A stretch of 64,000 nt of DNA from Melanocharis versteri (GCA_013397845.1 VZTG01000034.1:707321-771320), one strand, 5' to 3'. Numbered from the stretch's first letter, positions 1-15,280 are shown. Numbers and translations: made by a program. The notes: generated by a model not told the origin, from the letters alone.

Positions 1-1666
1 GCTACAGCTCTTTGAATGCCAGCTCTTCACCCTGCTGCAGCGTGGAAGCTTTTGCTCTCTGCTCTGAGCCCATGTGGATGGATCAGGCACATGAAAGACC
101 AGCAGCAACAGTTCCTAGAGGCTGACAGCAGGGCTGTGGATCAGGACTTCTGCCTTTTCCTATAGCAATGGAAGGGACTGAAGTCTAGATCTGGGTCTTT
201 GTGCTCACAGTCTTGACATAAACTTATTTTAAAGAGAAAAAGGAAAACCACAACAAGAAGAAAAAGGATTCTCTCTGGGAGGGGGGATTGAGCAGTGTAA
301 GCTGCACATTCTTCTTAATATCAGGATTCCTTTTTTACTAAACCACTTCTGACCTCAGCAGTGTGCAGCAGGCAGGAAAACCAGGTTGGACACGCAGTTT
401 TTGGTGACAGGATAGAGGAAATCAGATAAACCAGCTTGTGCCTACCACCTTGCTGTGAATTAGGGCTGTCCTCGTGTTTCACTTCTGTACAATCAATTTT
501 CAGAATAAGAGCCTTTCTTCTACACGGCCAAGGGGTTTAATTCAACCCTGTAATAAATGGCCAGCTAACAATGGGCCAAACTCAGCTTGGATGTTGCTCT
601 AGTTAATTAAGAAGAGTAGCATGGGGGCTAAATTTGGCAAGGCGTGTGAAGTGACTGCCTTCAGAGGCAGGGAAGAAAAACCCTTGCTTAGCTCACTGCA
701 TCCAGCTCTTCAAATGCAAATTAACCTGTCAACATCTGCATGCAGCCACCCAGGACAGCTGCAAAAAGGAGCTCCCTGCACCCGAAAGAAGGGCTGGAAA
801 TGTTTAGTTCCAAACAGCTATTTTCTAAAATAATTTCTAGTAAATAAGAATACATTTAAAGTGGTAAACTGAGCATCTGCTGCATGAAATGAATGGAGGA
901 CAGCATGTGAAAAGGAACATATGTCAAGTATGCACTTCAGATGCATTGACTACTTGCCTCCAAAACAGAGAGAATTTAAACATATTTGCAGCAAACAAAA
1001 AAAAAAAAAAAAAATTGCCTCTGCAACCTGAAGAAAAGCCTCGAATAACAGCACAAGTTCAGCTTGGCCATACCTTGCCTTTCCCGTGGTGGAAGGCAGC
1101 AGTTTGCTGGATTTCAGCTGCTGCCTGGATTCTTTTCCTCAGGCACCCGTCAGGAATGCCAAGCCCAGGCGGCTTTTGTTTGGAGCAAACAATCTCCCTT
1201 TACCAGAACATTTAAAAACCCCGAGACCAAGTCACTGCTGCAGCCAAACCCTACCAGATTTGCCTCACTGGAGGGAAGACAGAAAAACACCCCTGTGCCT
1301 TTTCCAGAGTGCTTCCTCTGCAGTGTAGGAGACGGTGACATCCTGCCTGGGACCGACTCGCGCCGTGTTCGGCGCTGGAAGGGCACTGCTGGTGACTCAA
1401 TCTCTGCCTCCAATACCCTGCAACTCAGGGAAATTGCATTTCAGTATTTCCTTGAGCCCATTATCCTCAGACAAAATCTCTGCTGATTTAACTGAAGCGC
1501 TTACTTACAAAGCAAGTACAGGGTAAGGCCCCTTCAGAGGAGGAGAGGGTGGATTCCAGCTCTGAAGGGTGAAACTCCTCTTTGCGAAGCAGCGTGTGGG
1601 AATATTGTTCAGTATTAGAGGGCATAGGATAAACTCTGATGCCCCCTTTATTTTTTGTCAGGAATG

Positions 1667-1689
1667 CTGTCTGTCTGTCTGTCTGTCTG
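1667..1689. repeat. (CTGT)n microsatellite
   Basis: Almost six uninterrupted copies of CTGT, followed by CTGC. Confidence 0.9.
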
Positions 1690-4600
1690 CTGAGGCTTTG
1701 CTAAGGGGTTGCTTCTGCAGCTGTGATCTCATGGTGCAGCCATCTCCTGTGCTCCCCTCGGGAGGGAGGGGAAACAAGCCATGAGCAGCTTCTGCACAAA
1801 CTGCTTTGCTATGATAATGTGGTGCAATTAAACAGGACTCAAAAATCCCAGGGTCATAAAAACCCATGGCTTGTACCAACCCTTCTACTCATCTGTGGGT
1901 TTTCGGGCTGAATCAGGGCTGAGCAAAGAGATCATGAGAAAAACATCTCGGACTCAGTTGACGGCGTTGGTCCTGTTCACCTTGGCATGCTGTAGCATCT
2001 TAATAACACAATTAAGGAGAAAAAAAAAAGACAAAAACCTCTGGAAAAATCCAGAAACCTACTGGTTCTCAAGGAGAACCTCGAAATGGAGATATCTCTT
2101 CCTGCCCCTTTTTTGCTTGGGTTTGCTTCGATATTTTTTGCCCCCTTGATTCTGGGAGTCACATTTCCAGGAGTGAGGAGCTGCCACTGTCCAGGCACTG
2201 AAGTGCCAGGGCCCAGCAGTGGGGCTGGGGCTGCATCCCCTCGGCTTGCAGGGCAGCACAGAGTTGCTGTTGAGCGTGTGTCCACATGGCAACAGCAGTG
2301 CTGCTCCAAGAATTCGACTTCCACGGTGCCCCTGGGCCTTGCCTTGACATCTTCATTGTTCCACGGAGAAATAAAAAAATAAAAATCCACGGGTAGCGTA
2401 AATGCAGCGCAAAATACAGAGCACCATAGGACAGGGTTACCCAATGGTTAATTTAGAAAGGAACATATCATTAAAAACGTATGAAGGTGGCTACATATTG
2501 ATGCTGTATAAATATTTAAAGGGATGCCTCTTGTAAGGGCAGAGTTCCAAGCTACACCTAAAATAACGTGTGTGAAAGAAAATTAAAAGAATATTTCACC
2601 ATTTGGACTTGTTTAATCTGCCTTGGAAAGGCTTTTTATGCCAGCTACTGAACATTAGTATGGGAAAGGATATCAGACAACTCATTTTTGGTGTAATTCT
2701 ACCAAAGTCAGCAGAGTTAAACTGAAGATGATTTTTCTGGCCTTTTAAATAGAGTGTAATTTTCTCCATGGGTAGTTATTAAATGCTATTGAGAGAGACT
2801 GCGGCTGCTGTTGGAAGGGCTTTCTGGAGAGGTCACTCTGTCCCATGTGAACAGCACCAGTGAAAAACCAGGAGCTTTGTAGTTTTTACAACTTGAAGAG
2901 TTCCTGGAGGCTCTAACTCCACCACACGTCACTGCCTGACCCAAAGCTAAGAGCACACATCTATTCTGAGTTGAGATATCCTGGCTTGACATCCACTCCT
3001 ACATCACAAGAATTCTGCCTGTAGAAATTGCCTAAAATATTGGAGGGGGCATTGCGAAAGATATCCGTGTGGACATTTGGTCCATCTCTGTCAGAGAGGA
3101 CAGCTTCTTTAAATACACTTTCTGAGGCTCAGCTGCTCAATCTTGACATTTTGGGGCTGTTGGGGTTTGTGTGCTTTTCTCCAGCTCTCCTAACCACAGG
3201 CTGAGGTGGTCATTCCCTACCCTTGTTATTTGGGACCCAGATTCCTGCAGCCTTCTCTGCTCGTGGACCAATTTGAAGGGCGTAAAAATGCCCAATAAAG
3301 AACCCCTTGCATGGACACAAGGCTGAGTAAGTCCTAGACTAAAAGGTTCCTATTTTGGAGGGGACTGGGGAGATGTCAGGATCTCTCAAAAGGCACCTCA
3401 AGGACCTGGGTCTCCCATGGATGGCTCTGCCCTTGCATGGAGTGCTGAGCCAGGCACCCAAAGTGTGGGGTTGGGCAGGAGCCAAGATGGGTTTTCTTCC
3501 TGCCTGCTCAGCCAAGGACTCTGCCCTCTCTTGCTGAAATTAAGCTCAGTCCTCAGGCAAAGCAGCAGCAAAATTTGGACCATAAATCAAGATAAATCTC
3601 GGTTTTAATGGGGGGCAGAACCCAGAGAATTATTTAGCCATTTTACAAAAAGCCTAACATCCTCCTGGGATGAAATGGGAACACATGAGACCTCATAATT
3701 TATATATGTATTAACTTCCCACTGGTGAAATTAAAATGCAAAATAGTGTCTCTAAACAAAACTGTGAAGCTCTGTCCCTTGAGAGAGTTAAAAATGAAAT
3801 GGGCAAAGCATCTCCCACAGGATCTATTCTTACCCTGGAAGGACTTTGGGCTGGATCGTAGGTATTTTCTGTCTCACAGCCACAATGCTGAGCTCCAAGA
3901 AAGGATTTGTCTGTGCAATACAGTGAAGCTCAGCAATAATTACCCATTGTGCTCTGTGATGAGCCATCCCTTTGGTTCTTCAGTAACCCGTGCACCTGGA
4001 CTTTAACTAAAACCAAATAATATGCACAGAAAACATTTTTATGTAAGAGGAGGTGAACATCACTAAAAATCAGAGAGCCTTTGTATGGCATGCCAAACTG
4101 CTGAAGCGAAAAAATGTCTTCAGTGAAAGGGCTCAGATGTGAGCATGTTTCAGTGCACAGCTCCAGGAAAAACTCTGATAATAAATGTGAGCTTGTTATC
4201 GTTGCTTTTCAGTGGGAAGTAAAGCCGGAAGCAGGGTCGTGCTGGCTAATTGAAGCTTACATTTTCATTCAAGCACTGCATTTTAATTATAAACTGGTGA
4301 CACAAGTGTCACTTAGTTCCTACCCTGTTTTAAGTGTGCACACGTATAAAAAATATTTTCGGTTATTAATTTATTCTTGTGATCATATTCATTATCCTGC
4401 ATTATGTCTACCAGGCACGTGCCTAATGACATGTTTGATACACGCTAATTCTTATGCCCCTTTTAATACAGAGCTTACACAGACATTTTAGGCTGAGCAC
4501 GGTGCCAGTTGGCCACCAAAACAGGTGCACATTAATATACGCTATAAAATCAGCATTAGGAGCTGTGTACCCATATTCTGGCCAGCTGCAAGCACTTGCT

Positions 4601-7600
4601 CAGCCCTCCCGGGGCACAGCAGTGATGCCAGAAAATGGGATAACCTGTGGGAGTAGCTGAATCCAGCGCTGATGCCTGGGGATGCTGATGGTGAGGTCCT
4701 GCTGCCCAGGGCTGGCCCTGATCCTGGACCAGGATCCAGCTCTGGCGTGTGAGCTGAGCGTGCTGCCTCTCTGTGTGGCCAAAGCCCTGGGTTAACACTT
4801 GAAATTCAGGTGGAAAATTTCTGGCCTGTTTTTCCTTCCCTAAGGGGTTTTTGTGCCGTGCCCAAAGAATGTCTCCAGCTAGAACGCTGCCATTTATACA
4901 CAGAAATTAAAATAAAATGAGCAAAAAGGTCACTGGGAAATGGCTACCAAAGGACACCGAGTAAGTCATTAAAAAATCAGACCAGGAGTGCAAGTGAAAA
5001 CAAGGGAAATATCCCTAGAAAGCAAGTTATGAAGGTAAACCTCTTTCAAAGGCATGGGATGGAACAGGATAGCTGTGTTTTTCCCCTCTTAATTTGCTAC
5101 CAAACTATAAAGAGGATTCTGTTTTAATAAGCACAACCGTAGCGGGACACTGCAAATGAATTGTTTGAACGGCTATAATTAGAAGTGGTGCTGTGAACAT
5201 CATTCCTAAATGCTACATGGTTTATTTCAGGTCTTGCATCTTTAAGGATCCCAAAGCACCTCGGAACCGTCTGCGTTTGTCAGCGCTAAAGGCAAGGACA
5301 AGAGCACAGCAGAACGTGCAGAGCAGAGGAGAAATGCTTCCCATCCTCTGGAGCAAACCACGGCATGTTTAATCTCACAGCAAGCAGATATTGGCATAGG
5401 CTTGGATAAATAGCTTTTGAAACACCCAAGTAACTTAAAAAATGAAATTTGGTTGACTCTCGGTGCAGTGTAAGCTTGGACAGAGGTCGGAAGCCTCACC
5501 CTTTGGAAAGCCTGCTCGCTGTCTTGGAGCATCTTTTGCCGACAGACAAAAATGTGTTTTCACAGTGGGCACAGCTGGGGGGACGTGGACCAGCTCTGAT
5601 CCAAACACAAGGTGGGAACGTCCAAGCAGCTCCAAGCACGAGCCAAGAAGATCTTGCTATGTTCATTGGCTTGGGTTCAGTGTGTGCAGAGGGGCTTTTG
5701 GGCTGGAGCTGTCTGTGTCCTGCTGCTCCATCTGGAAGGGGTCAGTCTGCCTGCAAAGAGCACTCTGGTGACGCCCAAATTGCTGTCATGGCAAATAACT
5801 GAGCCCCTGCTGGCTGGCTGAGGATGGGGGTAAGGACCCAACTGGTTTGGGTTAGCAACTCGGTTTTAAGAAACCATTTCCAAACTGTTACTGAGCTCCC
5901 AGATTTATTAATTGATGTTTTATCATGTCTGGGAGAGCTCTGCTTGACACTGACATTTTCCAACAGTTCCCCTAATAAAACCCAGTTGAAATGGTTAATA
6001 TTGTTCCTGAGCTCCAGCTATGCAGAATAAACTGCCTTCAGTCAGGTGTACATCAGGCGGCAGAGTGGGAACAGGAGACGTTAAATCTGGGAGGAAGCAG
6101 AGCCTGGGGCTCTCTCTCTGCAATGGAAATCAAGTTCCTGAAGTTTAGGTAGTTCACAGTTGCCTGCAAATCACCTTCCCAGACTCAGCAGAGCCCTGTC
6201 TGGAGTTTAGCAATCCATTTTGGGCTATTGGCTCCACTGGCTCTAGTAACAGGGCTCTGTTCAGTGAATTTGAGGGATTCAACCCTGCTCACAATCCCCG
6301 TGGATGAAAATGTGATGTGACACAATGCAACTTGCTGTTTCATCATCTGGCTAAAACCAAACAAACACACAAAGAACCCAAGTCTAGCGAATTTTGCATT
6401 AAAATATATGCATTACGTAAAGCAGCATTGCTGTGGTTTACTTGAATTTAGAATATCCACCGGACAAAGATGATTAAAGCCCACTATTGCCATTAGTGAC
6501 TCATACACGGAGGAGTATCACAAACTTGCATATCTGGATACCTTTGAAAGCTCAGCCTAGATAGTCACAAGGTCCTCCAGCATTGAGAGTTTGGTATTTC
6601 ATCTGCTTGCAGGCAGCTGAATGCTGGGGGCTGAACTCTAAAAAACCCTAACAGCACGACAGTTCTTCCAACAAAGTCATCCAGTGCCCTGCTATCAGCT
6701 ATCACTGATAGCCAGCGAGCTGTGAGACAGGTGTGCACAGCTCTGATAGGTATTTGCAATAAGTTATAGTTTAGATTTGATTACATTTAGGCAATGTTCT
6801 TCTGGCAAGATCCTATTTCAAGCCATAATTGCGACATGCCATGGTTCCTTTTTAATGCCTTGCAGCACCAATAGATAAACAGTGCCTCTGGGATGCAAGG
6901 AAGACAATAACAACCCCAGTGTTATTGAATGCTATATATTTGGACAGGAGAAAATACCCAGTCATCCATATTCCACACAAAACTGCATCATTTAAAAAGT
7001 ATAAATGGGAGAGAACCGATCTGAAACCCCTGGTAGAGAATTGGCAGTGACTTAAAAATGGTTATTAACTTAATCTGAAAAAAACCCCCTGGCAGCTAAA
7101 CAAGGGTGCTAATTCCTGCCTGAGCTGGGTCCCTCTCCCACTCGAGCAGGGGATCTTCTGTGCTTCTGAATATCTCAGAAACATTTGGCATTATCAAGCT
7201 AACAGGACTGGCTAAGTGAGAAACATTCAAAGGGCACAACTAAGTGGCACAGTTCCAAAACAGCAATTAAAAGGCGGAATGCTTGAAAAAGAACAATAAA
7301 AGAGGTTAATTCGTATCAGGGCTTGGCAATTGGTACAGGAAATACTGTAATTCCATAACGTGCTCTCCCTTCACCCATCTCTTCACACCATGACTGTGTG
7401 TTTATAATCTATCATTCCTTCATGGATAACACTTGACAAGAAATGACTCAATTCTTCTGAAGAAGAACTTACAGGATTGTTTGTAAAGCAGGCAGGAGCC
7501 TGGATAAATCCTGGGAAACAAGTAAAACAGGTAGAGAAAAAGAGAACCCAAACTATACCTTTGGAGAAGTAAGTGATTATATGTTTTTCATCAGCAGGAT

Positions 7601-8245
7601 GGCACAGAGATGGTCAAGAGTTAAGAAGAGAAATTAAAAACCTTAAATTTCTACTTGGGGCAGTGTCTACTCGTTTTCTGGAGAAGGACTCATGCACTGC
7701 CATCGAAGAGCTAATTTCAAAGGTATCTCTTTAGCAGAAGGAAGGTTACAACATTTCAGCAAGGAGAGGCAAATAGAGATGTTGAGATGACAGGATGCCA
7801 CAGGAAGGAGGAGAAAGAGGGGCTGGACTGTCTGCCAGGGTAAATCAAGAACTGCTTCAACGCTTCCATTGCATTTGACTCACAGCATGCAACAACTGGC
7901 AAAAATGCCCCCAGATCTGAAGGGGAATCTAGCTAAAGTCTGTCTAGGCTGGGCTATCCATCCTGCAGGCAGCTTGCCTGGAGGCTTGCTATTTTGAGAT
8001 AGCAGAGAGGCCACTTGTCATTAATATTATGATAAATCTCAATATAGAGAAAGCCTCAAATGTTGCTGTGGTCCCCAGCTCCTCTATGTGCCCCTCAAAA
8101 GAGTCACAACCACACTGAAAGAAAAAATGTGAGCCGAAGCCCAGGAAAGAGCCACCTTCCACGTTAAAATGTTGAAGACAAAATAAACTGATGTACTTTG
8201 GGAGTGGAGACAAATAACTAAGGGAAAGAACTATCTGGGAGTAGA

Positions 8246-8301
8246 AGAGGGAGGACAAAATATATTGCAATTTGGAGGGAGGACAAAATACATTGCAATT
8301 T
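8246..8301. repeat. Two-copy 28-bp tandem duplication
   Basis: Both copies contain GAGGGAGGACAAAATA followed by (t/c)ATTGCAATTT, with a period of 28 bp and about two mismatches. High identity suggests a recent local duplication. Confidence 0.85.
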
Positions 8302-11300
8302 AACTCATCAAAACACACTGAGAAAGTGAGAGGCTTTAGAACAAGGCAGAAAAAACCATGAAGTCCTGCCCAGCACTGGCGCTGTCTGCTGCAAACACCC
8401 TTTTGTTCTGGAGTCATAAATGTGTGTCAGCCTCTCAGACATATGGGCAGTTGTGCATTTATCCTGTTTATTTTACTACTCCTGTGCATCCTGCCTTGCC
8501 ATCTGCTGGGAGGAATTTGGATGCTGAACCATAAGTCTGAGACATAATAAATACCAGTAAACAGAAATCTAAAACGAAGATAAGCACCATGTAATGTCTG
8601 GAAGCAGGACCAGTTTTTCAGTTTGATAGTTTGATTTATTTCCTGAGATGAGTCTTGGCTCAGAAAAGAAGGACCAGCAGGAAAAGGTCCAATTGAAGGG
8701 ACAAATCTGTGATCCCTTCTCTTATATTGGCTTCATATTGGCATAATTCCACCGCCTTCCTAGAAAGCAGTTAACTTTACGTAGGTGGAGAATCAGACTT
8801 AATCCTGTCCCTCAAGGAAGACATGCTTAAACACCAAATACTGCATGTATAAAACATAAGTTGCAAGCAAAACGCTTCAAACCTGGTTAAAGCAATGTTC
8901 ATGCATCTTCCCCGAGCTGGGCAGCCCTCTCGCCGTGTCCCAGTTTCTCCACATCTTTGTTTCCATTTTATTATTAGAAGGAGAGGGAAGTGGGTGGAAA
9001 GGAAGCGCAGTTATCCCTCCTAGTCAGGGGCAGGAAGAGAAAGGAACTGGCTGCAGATCAGGCAGGAAACCGACCAAAGCCCAGAGCCACAAGCCCATCG
9101 TCATCCTCCTCCTCCTTTTCCCTCTCCATTTGCAGTTTGGGGATACAGAAATTCTACAGGAATTGCTGCTCTTTAACACATAAACCACAGAGACACCAAT
9201 TAAATATCTGGGAGCTGAGAGGTGTTAATAACAGACTTCAGATTACACTCAGTACCTAAGTACTCCTACCTCCTCAAAGGAATTAGAGACGAGATGAAAG
9301 CACTTGCTTCCCTTCCTAATATTTGTCCTTTTTTTCCTCTCTTTCTGGAAAAATACACAAGACTAGAGGATGGAGACATCAGGTACGCTCCCCTTCTCCC
9401 TGAGTTCTTTACAAGGTGTTTTGCACCTGGCAAGACTGACTAAAGCTGCAGGTGGGACAGCACAACCTGAGCAGAGGTGACACTGTGTGACACAGCAAAT
9501 GGGACAGGGGGTACTGGAGGAATAATCACTGCGCTGAAATTTCACAGGAGCAAAAAAACCACGTTGTTTTGAGTTGTTTTACCAGTTTACACTGGCTAGG
9601 GTCAGTGGAGCTGCCAGAAGGCAGGGCAAGCCCTGGCAGTGTGTAAAAAGAGCAATAAAAGCCCATGGCAGAAGGTCAGTTAAAGGTAACAGCTGCTGGA
9701 CGGAGCCCAGAAACTGCATTACATCATTGCAAAGGTCCCCACAAACCCCAAAATGAGTTACTATGGCTCTGACAGATCCTGCCACAAATGCCATCTGTCA
9801 AGTCCTCAGAACATGCAGTGTAACTATATCCAGAATAAAACAGTAACTGCAGCACAACACAGCCACGAGGATGCTGTTTGTACAACCCAACGCCTCCTTG
9901 ACTCTTCACGAAACATTTCTGAAACCTCCCCAGAACAATCCTGAAAGCGAGGAAAGATTAATATTCTCCACATTGCACCCCGCACAGTAGAAGGAGCTTT
10001 ACAGCTGGATTACAAATGTGCTTTCATGGGTTTGCAGCCTTCGGGGAGCATGGCTGATGCACACAGAGTCTTTGGGATCTAAGTTTTCCACGGGGATCTC
10101 TGACATGCTGAGAGCCACGGAGGAAAAACCAAAACCTTCATGTAGCCTGATAGCTCCCTACTGGCTATAGAGTAGATCGAGTTCAAGAAAGCAAATTAAT
10201 TCATTAAAGTGACACATATATTCAGTCAATTAGCTTTAGATCCCTGTCTCACAGAGCAGGGAAGAATGGATGTTTTGTGACATCAATAAGATCATTTGAG
10301 AGCCTCTGTACAAATGTTCAAAGAGGTGCATTGAGGAGACACATGCTTTTTTTTTCGTTTGAGAATAGATAATACCTCAACCCATCTTCTGCTGACGGGT
10401 CCTCCAGCACCAAATTTCTCAGTATTTTTAAGTATTTTATACTATGGACAATATTTCAAAGGGATTGAACTCTGTCCATAAAGGCAGCTCCAAATTCAGA
10501 AACTCTAACAAATGAAATGCTCCTAAAAAAAAAATTAACCTAAAAAGGCTGTTGAAAAAAAATCACTCCATCAGCTGGTGGCAAAACTGGGCTGCTTCAG
10601 CCAGGGCTGCAAAGCTGACATTGGAGTGCTAAGAATTGCTCTTAAAAACAATGAGTAAAGCACATGGACCTTCTCAAGAGCATGTGTTTCACCAAGGAAA
10701 CAGAGATGGTATGAGCAGGATGTATGGAATGAAAGAGTGCAAACACGGGCTGCATTTCAGCAAAGTCCCTCACTGATGGGTTTATGTTTGTGTTGAAAGA
10801 TTCATGGGTGAAAGTCCGCTCTTCAGGAGTGCAGTAATAGGTATATATTGTCCCAGAAACAGGCTACAGCATCACAAAACAAGTTTTTCACAGCAGAAAC
10901 ACCCATTTGTGCATTCTCCATTCGCAACCACTTTTCTTCCACGGTGTGAGCACAGGCTCACGTGCCTGCAAAGACTGAGAAGAGCAACCACCTCTTAATG
11001 GGCCTGTGGACACGACCTCCAAGGCAGGTCATGTCTGATCCTACAGCGATTTAACATCTGCTCTACACCAAATTACACTTTGGCCACAGCATTGGAATAA
11101 AAAGTCTGCGCTGTATTCAGTTTATTACGAACAGTGGTGGTGCTGGGGCTTCATAGCTGTGCTTGGAGAATACTAAGGAATATTCATTCTTTTTGGATGA
11201 GCCGTGAATTTGCAGTATTGATGGATAGCAGCCTGCCTTTATTTGCTTGCCTCAAACATTGGTATAAGCATTTTTATTTTGTTTTCAGGAGTATCCATGG

Positions 11301-14300
11301 AAGCAGCGCATGCGGGTGCTGCTGTTCCCGTGTTTGTGCGCATTCATCCAGGCTGGAAGACTTGCAAATAATTGTGCAAATGTGCGTTTGTGCAAGTTTT
11401 CAAAGTCATAAATGATTTACTCGATCCTTCCTCCCCATTATGAATGTTCCAGCCACGCAGCCAGGAAGGACACGTGGGCCCACGTGAACGAAATAGCCAA
11501 CTGCACCACTGGAAAAGTAAATGGCAAACAGGGAATCCTAGAAGCAGTAGACACAATGGGTTCAAAGAGATTCATACGCTGAAGTGTTTAATAAAATACT
11601 CTTTGAATAAATTTAAATTACGAGTACATTACTTGATTTCCTATCTTGATGTCCCAGAGCCTGCAGAGCGCTCTGTTGTGAGCTGTCCTATTAACTTCAG
11701 CACGATAGTTCACCAAGATAAGCAGTTTCAGTGGATAAAGTGGTGTTTTCAACATTGTTTTTTCCTAGGCAAATATTTTAATCAGATCCTCCTTGTGAGT
11801 AAGACTGTGCGAGGCTTACGAAGCCCTGCTGCACATTTCCCACAGGAATAGGGGCTGCTGGGAAATCGGAGTGGTTTAATCTCCTTTTCTCGGGTTGGGT
11901 TGACCACAGAAAGGTTATCCACAGGACACAGCATCTGCTGTGGCTGCAAGACCCTGCTCTGCACCCAGGGACCCACGGCTTGTGACAGCCACCACAGCTC
12001 GAGAGTGGGCACGGGGCAGAACAGCAGCCACCCCAAATGGGGCTGGTTTGCTCTCATTTGTAATTTGGGGGCTGGGTGCAGGTTTCAGGTTGGTTGGCTG
12101 CAGAAACTCCCAACTCTGGTGACATTTTAACTTCAGCTGCCAAGGCCGCAGTTACTGTGGCTATCTTGGACCCAGAAAACCAAAGCCCAGCTTTGCCAGG
12201 TTGCTCCTGGGCTCTTCAGAGGCTCAGCCACTTCTGTTCTGCACATCCACACCAGGAATTATTTCAGTTTCCGACCGAAGGCAATAATCTTGGCTATAAC
12301 TTTTAAAAATCCACGCAGAAACAGTGCGATTATTTAAAATCCACTCAATGAACCTCCTACCTCCACCTTTGACAAACACACTAAAAGAAGAAAATTGGGA
12401 TTAGACAGGCAAGAGTTTGAGTGATGTATCATTAACGCTGCTTCTTGAGTGACTAAGCTCCATAGTAGTATCAACTACTAGTACTGAAACATGATTTCAT
12501 CCCTGCAGCTCCAAACAAAGATAATTTCCTTGATCCCTAAGCTGTATCACTCCAATTACGATGCCAATTTGTTGTAAAATATTGTTTCAAAGAAAAACAG
12601 GAAAACATTGAGGAGCACCTGATAATTGAATTATAAGGTTATCCTTTTACATCCCGTTTCAGCAATTTTGTTTGAAGTCTTGGAACTGGGGATGCTGAGC
12701 AGGTGATTGCTCAAAATGCAGCATACAGGTTGTTTTATGGATAGAGTTGAGAAACATTTTATTGGGAAATTTCAACTGACCTGAAATTTGCTCAGTGAAA
12801 TGCTTTATGTATGTCAAAAGCAATTTCAGAGGCTATTTAAGGCGTTTTCAGCTTCTGCACATTTGTGTCTCGGATTTGTCTTTTTGACATAAGAATGAAA
12901 TGGCAATAAAGACCATTAAAACAAATTAAGGAGGTTTTTGAAATTATTTCTCCAAAACACAAGAAGATTTCTAAAAATAAGTTTGAAGCCAGACCATTTA
13001 ATCACATATAAAAATCCATAACTGAAGTTATTTCCCCGCTCTTTATCTCCTCAGAATTGCAATATTACCTTTATATTACTAAAAGACTCAGCCACTTCAA
13101 ATGAGCGAGGCTCTGAAATGGTCAAGGGAGTGTTGTTTTAAATCAGCTTCTGGAAATGGTTTTATTATTTTGTAAAACAAAGGAATGGTTCCATGTTGAA
13201 ATCCAAGTCCCATGGTATGGTTTAAAACATGAATAATTTACTGTATCTATAGATTTTATCTTACACAACAGAACATACTGAAAAAGGAGGAGAGAATGTA
13301 GTCTCTGCTCCTCATCTCTGTGAACAGATGACAGCTTTCTCAAATTGGGCATTCTTAGCACATATTTGACAACTTTAAAAATTGTAACTTTGTAATTTGA
13401 TTATGAGCATTTGAATTTTGAGCAGAACAGCTCCCTTGCTGTCGGATTGATGTGTCCTATGAAACGCCTTTCTATCCCCCGAGCTGGTGGGGGTTTGAGC
13501 TTCTCTTGCACACAGCTCCTGGGTGCAATTGCTCAGCAAACACCCTGGCGAGGGCCAGGAGGGCACTGGTGCTGCCCAGCGATGCAGCCAGCCTGGAGCC
13601 CGGCCGTGGTACTGGGAGCTGCTTCAACACTGCCCGTTCCTCACAGCTCCCCCGGCCGCTGCTCTCCTAAATAAAGTTCTGACTTTTAGACCCAGGTGAA
13701 ATCAAGGCAGAAATTCCACCAGTTTCAGTCAAAGCTGCACTTGGCTTCTACGAATGGTGTTACGGGGAGACCACACAGAAATCCTGACATTGGGAAACTC
13801 AGGGATTTTTCCCGGAGGTGACAGGTCCAGCCCAGCTGAGCAAGCTCAGCAACTCCTGCAAGATGCAAACAAACTTATTTTCCATGAAAAACGGAGGCTG
13901 AAGGCACTTAGAACAAGCTCAGCGAAGATCACAAGATTCAGTTCAAGTGGAGGATGCTCAGCATCTCTCAAGCAAACTCAGGAGCTCTCAGATGCAAGCC
14001 CTCATTTTCCAGGTGCCATAAAAGCCCATGCTGAGTTAGATTTCCTTTAAGAGTCATAAAGCCAAGCATTGCTATTACCCATAAACCTTCACATTTCAAC
14101 AATTCTTTCTCTCTTTAGCATCTAAAAATATTTCCTTTTCCTACAGCTCTTCTAGGTATGCATACTATTACTAGGTAGCAAATCCGATATTTTAAGAGAA
14201 AAATCATGTTACACTGTAGCCTTAAATCATTAGCAAAAGGAGAAGATGAGAGCAGACGTGAGAATGAGGTGTTTTCTACCACGCCACAGCCTTTCCTGGG

Positions 14301-15280
14301 GAGAAAAAAACCCATCTGAACACAGCTGCGACTCCGAACCGGAGCTGGGCTCGTCTGGGCTGAGCCGTCTGTCAGTCGGAATGAAGCACAAAGCCAGGTT
14401 TGCGAAGTTGCCGTGTGCTAAGCCGTGCTGATGGAATGAGGCGCAGCAGCCCCGCAGCCCCTGTGGGGAGAGGGGCTCCGCTGCCCCAAACCCCCCGAGC
14501 CGCAAAGCAGCTCGGCACAAGCCACCAGCGCTCCCTGCTCTCCTTTCCCCCACACTCTCCCTTTCCTCCAGCAGCACGGAGGCTCTGCTGGCCGCTCCCA
14601 GAGAGGATGGACCGGCAGGTGAGGGGCTCCAGAGCCACGGCGGCCGCGGCCCCGCTGCACGTCCCTTGCCGGGGATGTGCCGCTCTCCCACGGTCGGAGC
14701 CCCTCGCTCTCGGCCGGCAGATGTGGTTCCCCGTCTGGGCTTTGCGAGCTGCTCTGCCGAACCTCGCAGCACCCATGTGCTCCTTTGTCCCGGCAGCCGC
14801 CGCCGCGCCTTCTCCACAACTCCATTTTCAGAGCGGGAGCCACATGTCCGGCCTCTGCGGGGAGCGGGGTGCTGCTGCCCAGCTCAGCCGCTCAAACACC
14901 CATCCTTTCATCGTTACCATCCTTCAGCCCGACCCTCGGGCTGCACTAAGGAGCCCCGAGCCCACACTGAAGCACCTGAGCGGCGGCAACACCCCCTTCG
15001 CCCGAGCTCCCGGTGTCTCTGTCTGAGGGCAGACTGGGAGCAACTGGAGTTCCCGCTGTCCTGCCCGAGAGCTGGGGTTGAGCTCCAAAGCTCCTGAAGC
15101 CAAAGTCCCGGGGGGGGGCCCAGCCCCGAAGCCGGCAGGGCTCAGGTGCGCCCCAAAGCACCCGAAAGCCCCGGCCCCGCCAGGAGCCCCCCAGAGCCCC
15201 GAAGCCCCGGCGATGGCCGCGGAGCCAGGTCGCCCCCCCGGGCAGCGCTCCCCCGGGCAGCGCTCCGCATCCCGCCGCCG

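Larger units (their letters stand above)
1..14319. other. Intergenic AT-rich DNA, no gene recognised
   Basis: The longest open frames are 125 codons (plus, 4114-4491) and 142 codons (minus, 7989-8417). They lack recognisable domains, splice-joined partners or family similarity. Simple features are a poly-A run near 997-1014, a CTGT microsatellite at 1667-1689 and a 28-bp duplication at 8246-8301. No tRNA, rRNA or histone gene is apparent. Regulatory elements conserved between species could be present but cannot be judged from one sequence. Confidence 0.6.

Noticed and set aside
1667..1689. CRISPR or other spaced repeat array
   Set aside because: It is an uninterrupted tetranucleotide microsatellite; no spaced repeat arrays of CRISPR type occur in the window.
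1..14319. CACNG4 exons downstream of CACNG5
   Set aside because: Looked for TARP gamma-4 signatures (TDYWLY and GLWRVCC loop motifs, later membrane segments) in minus-strand translations; none found.
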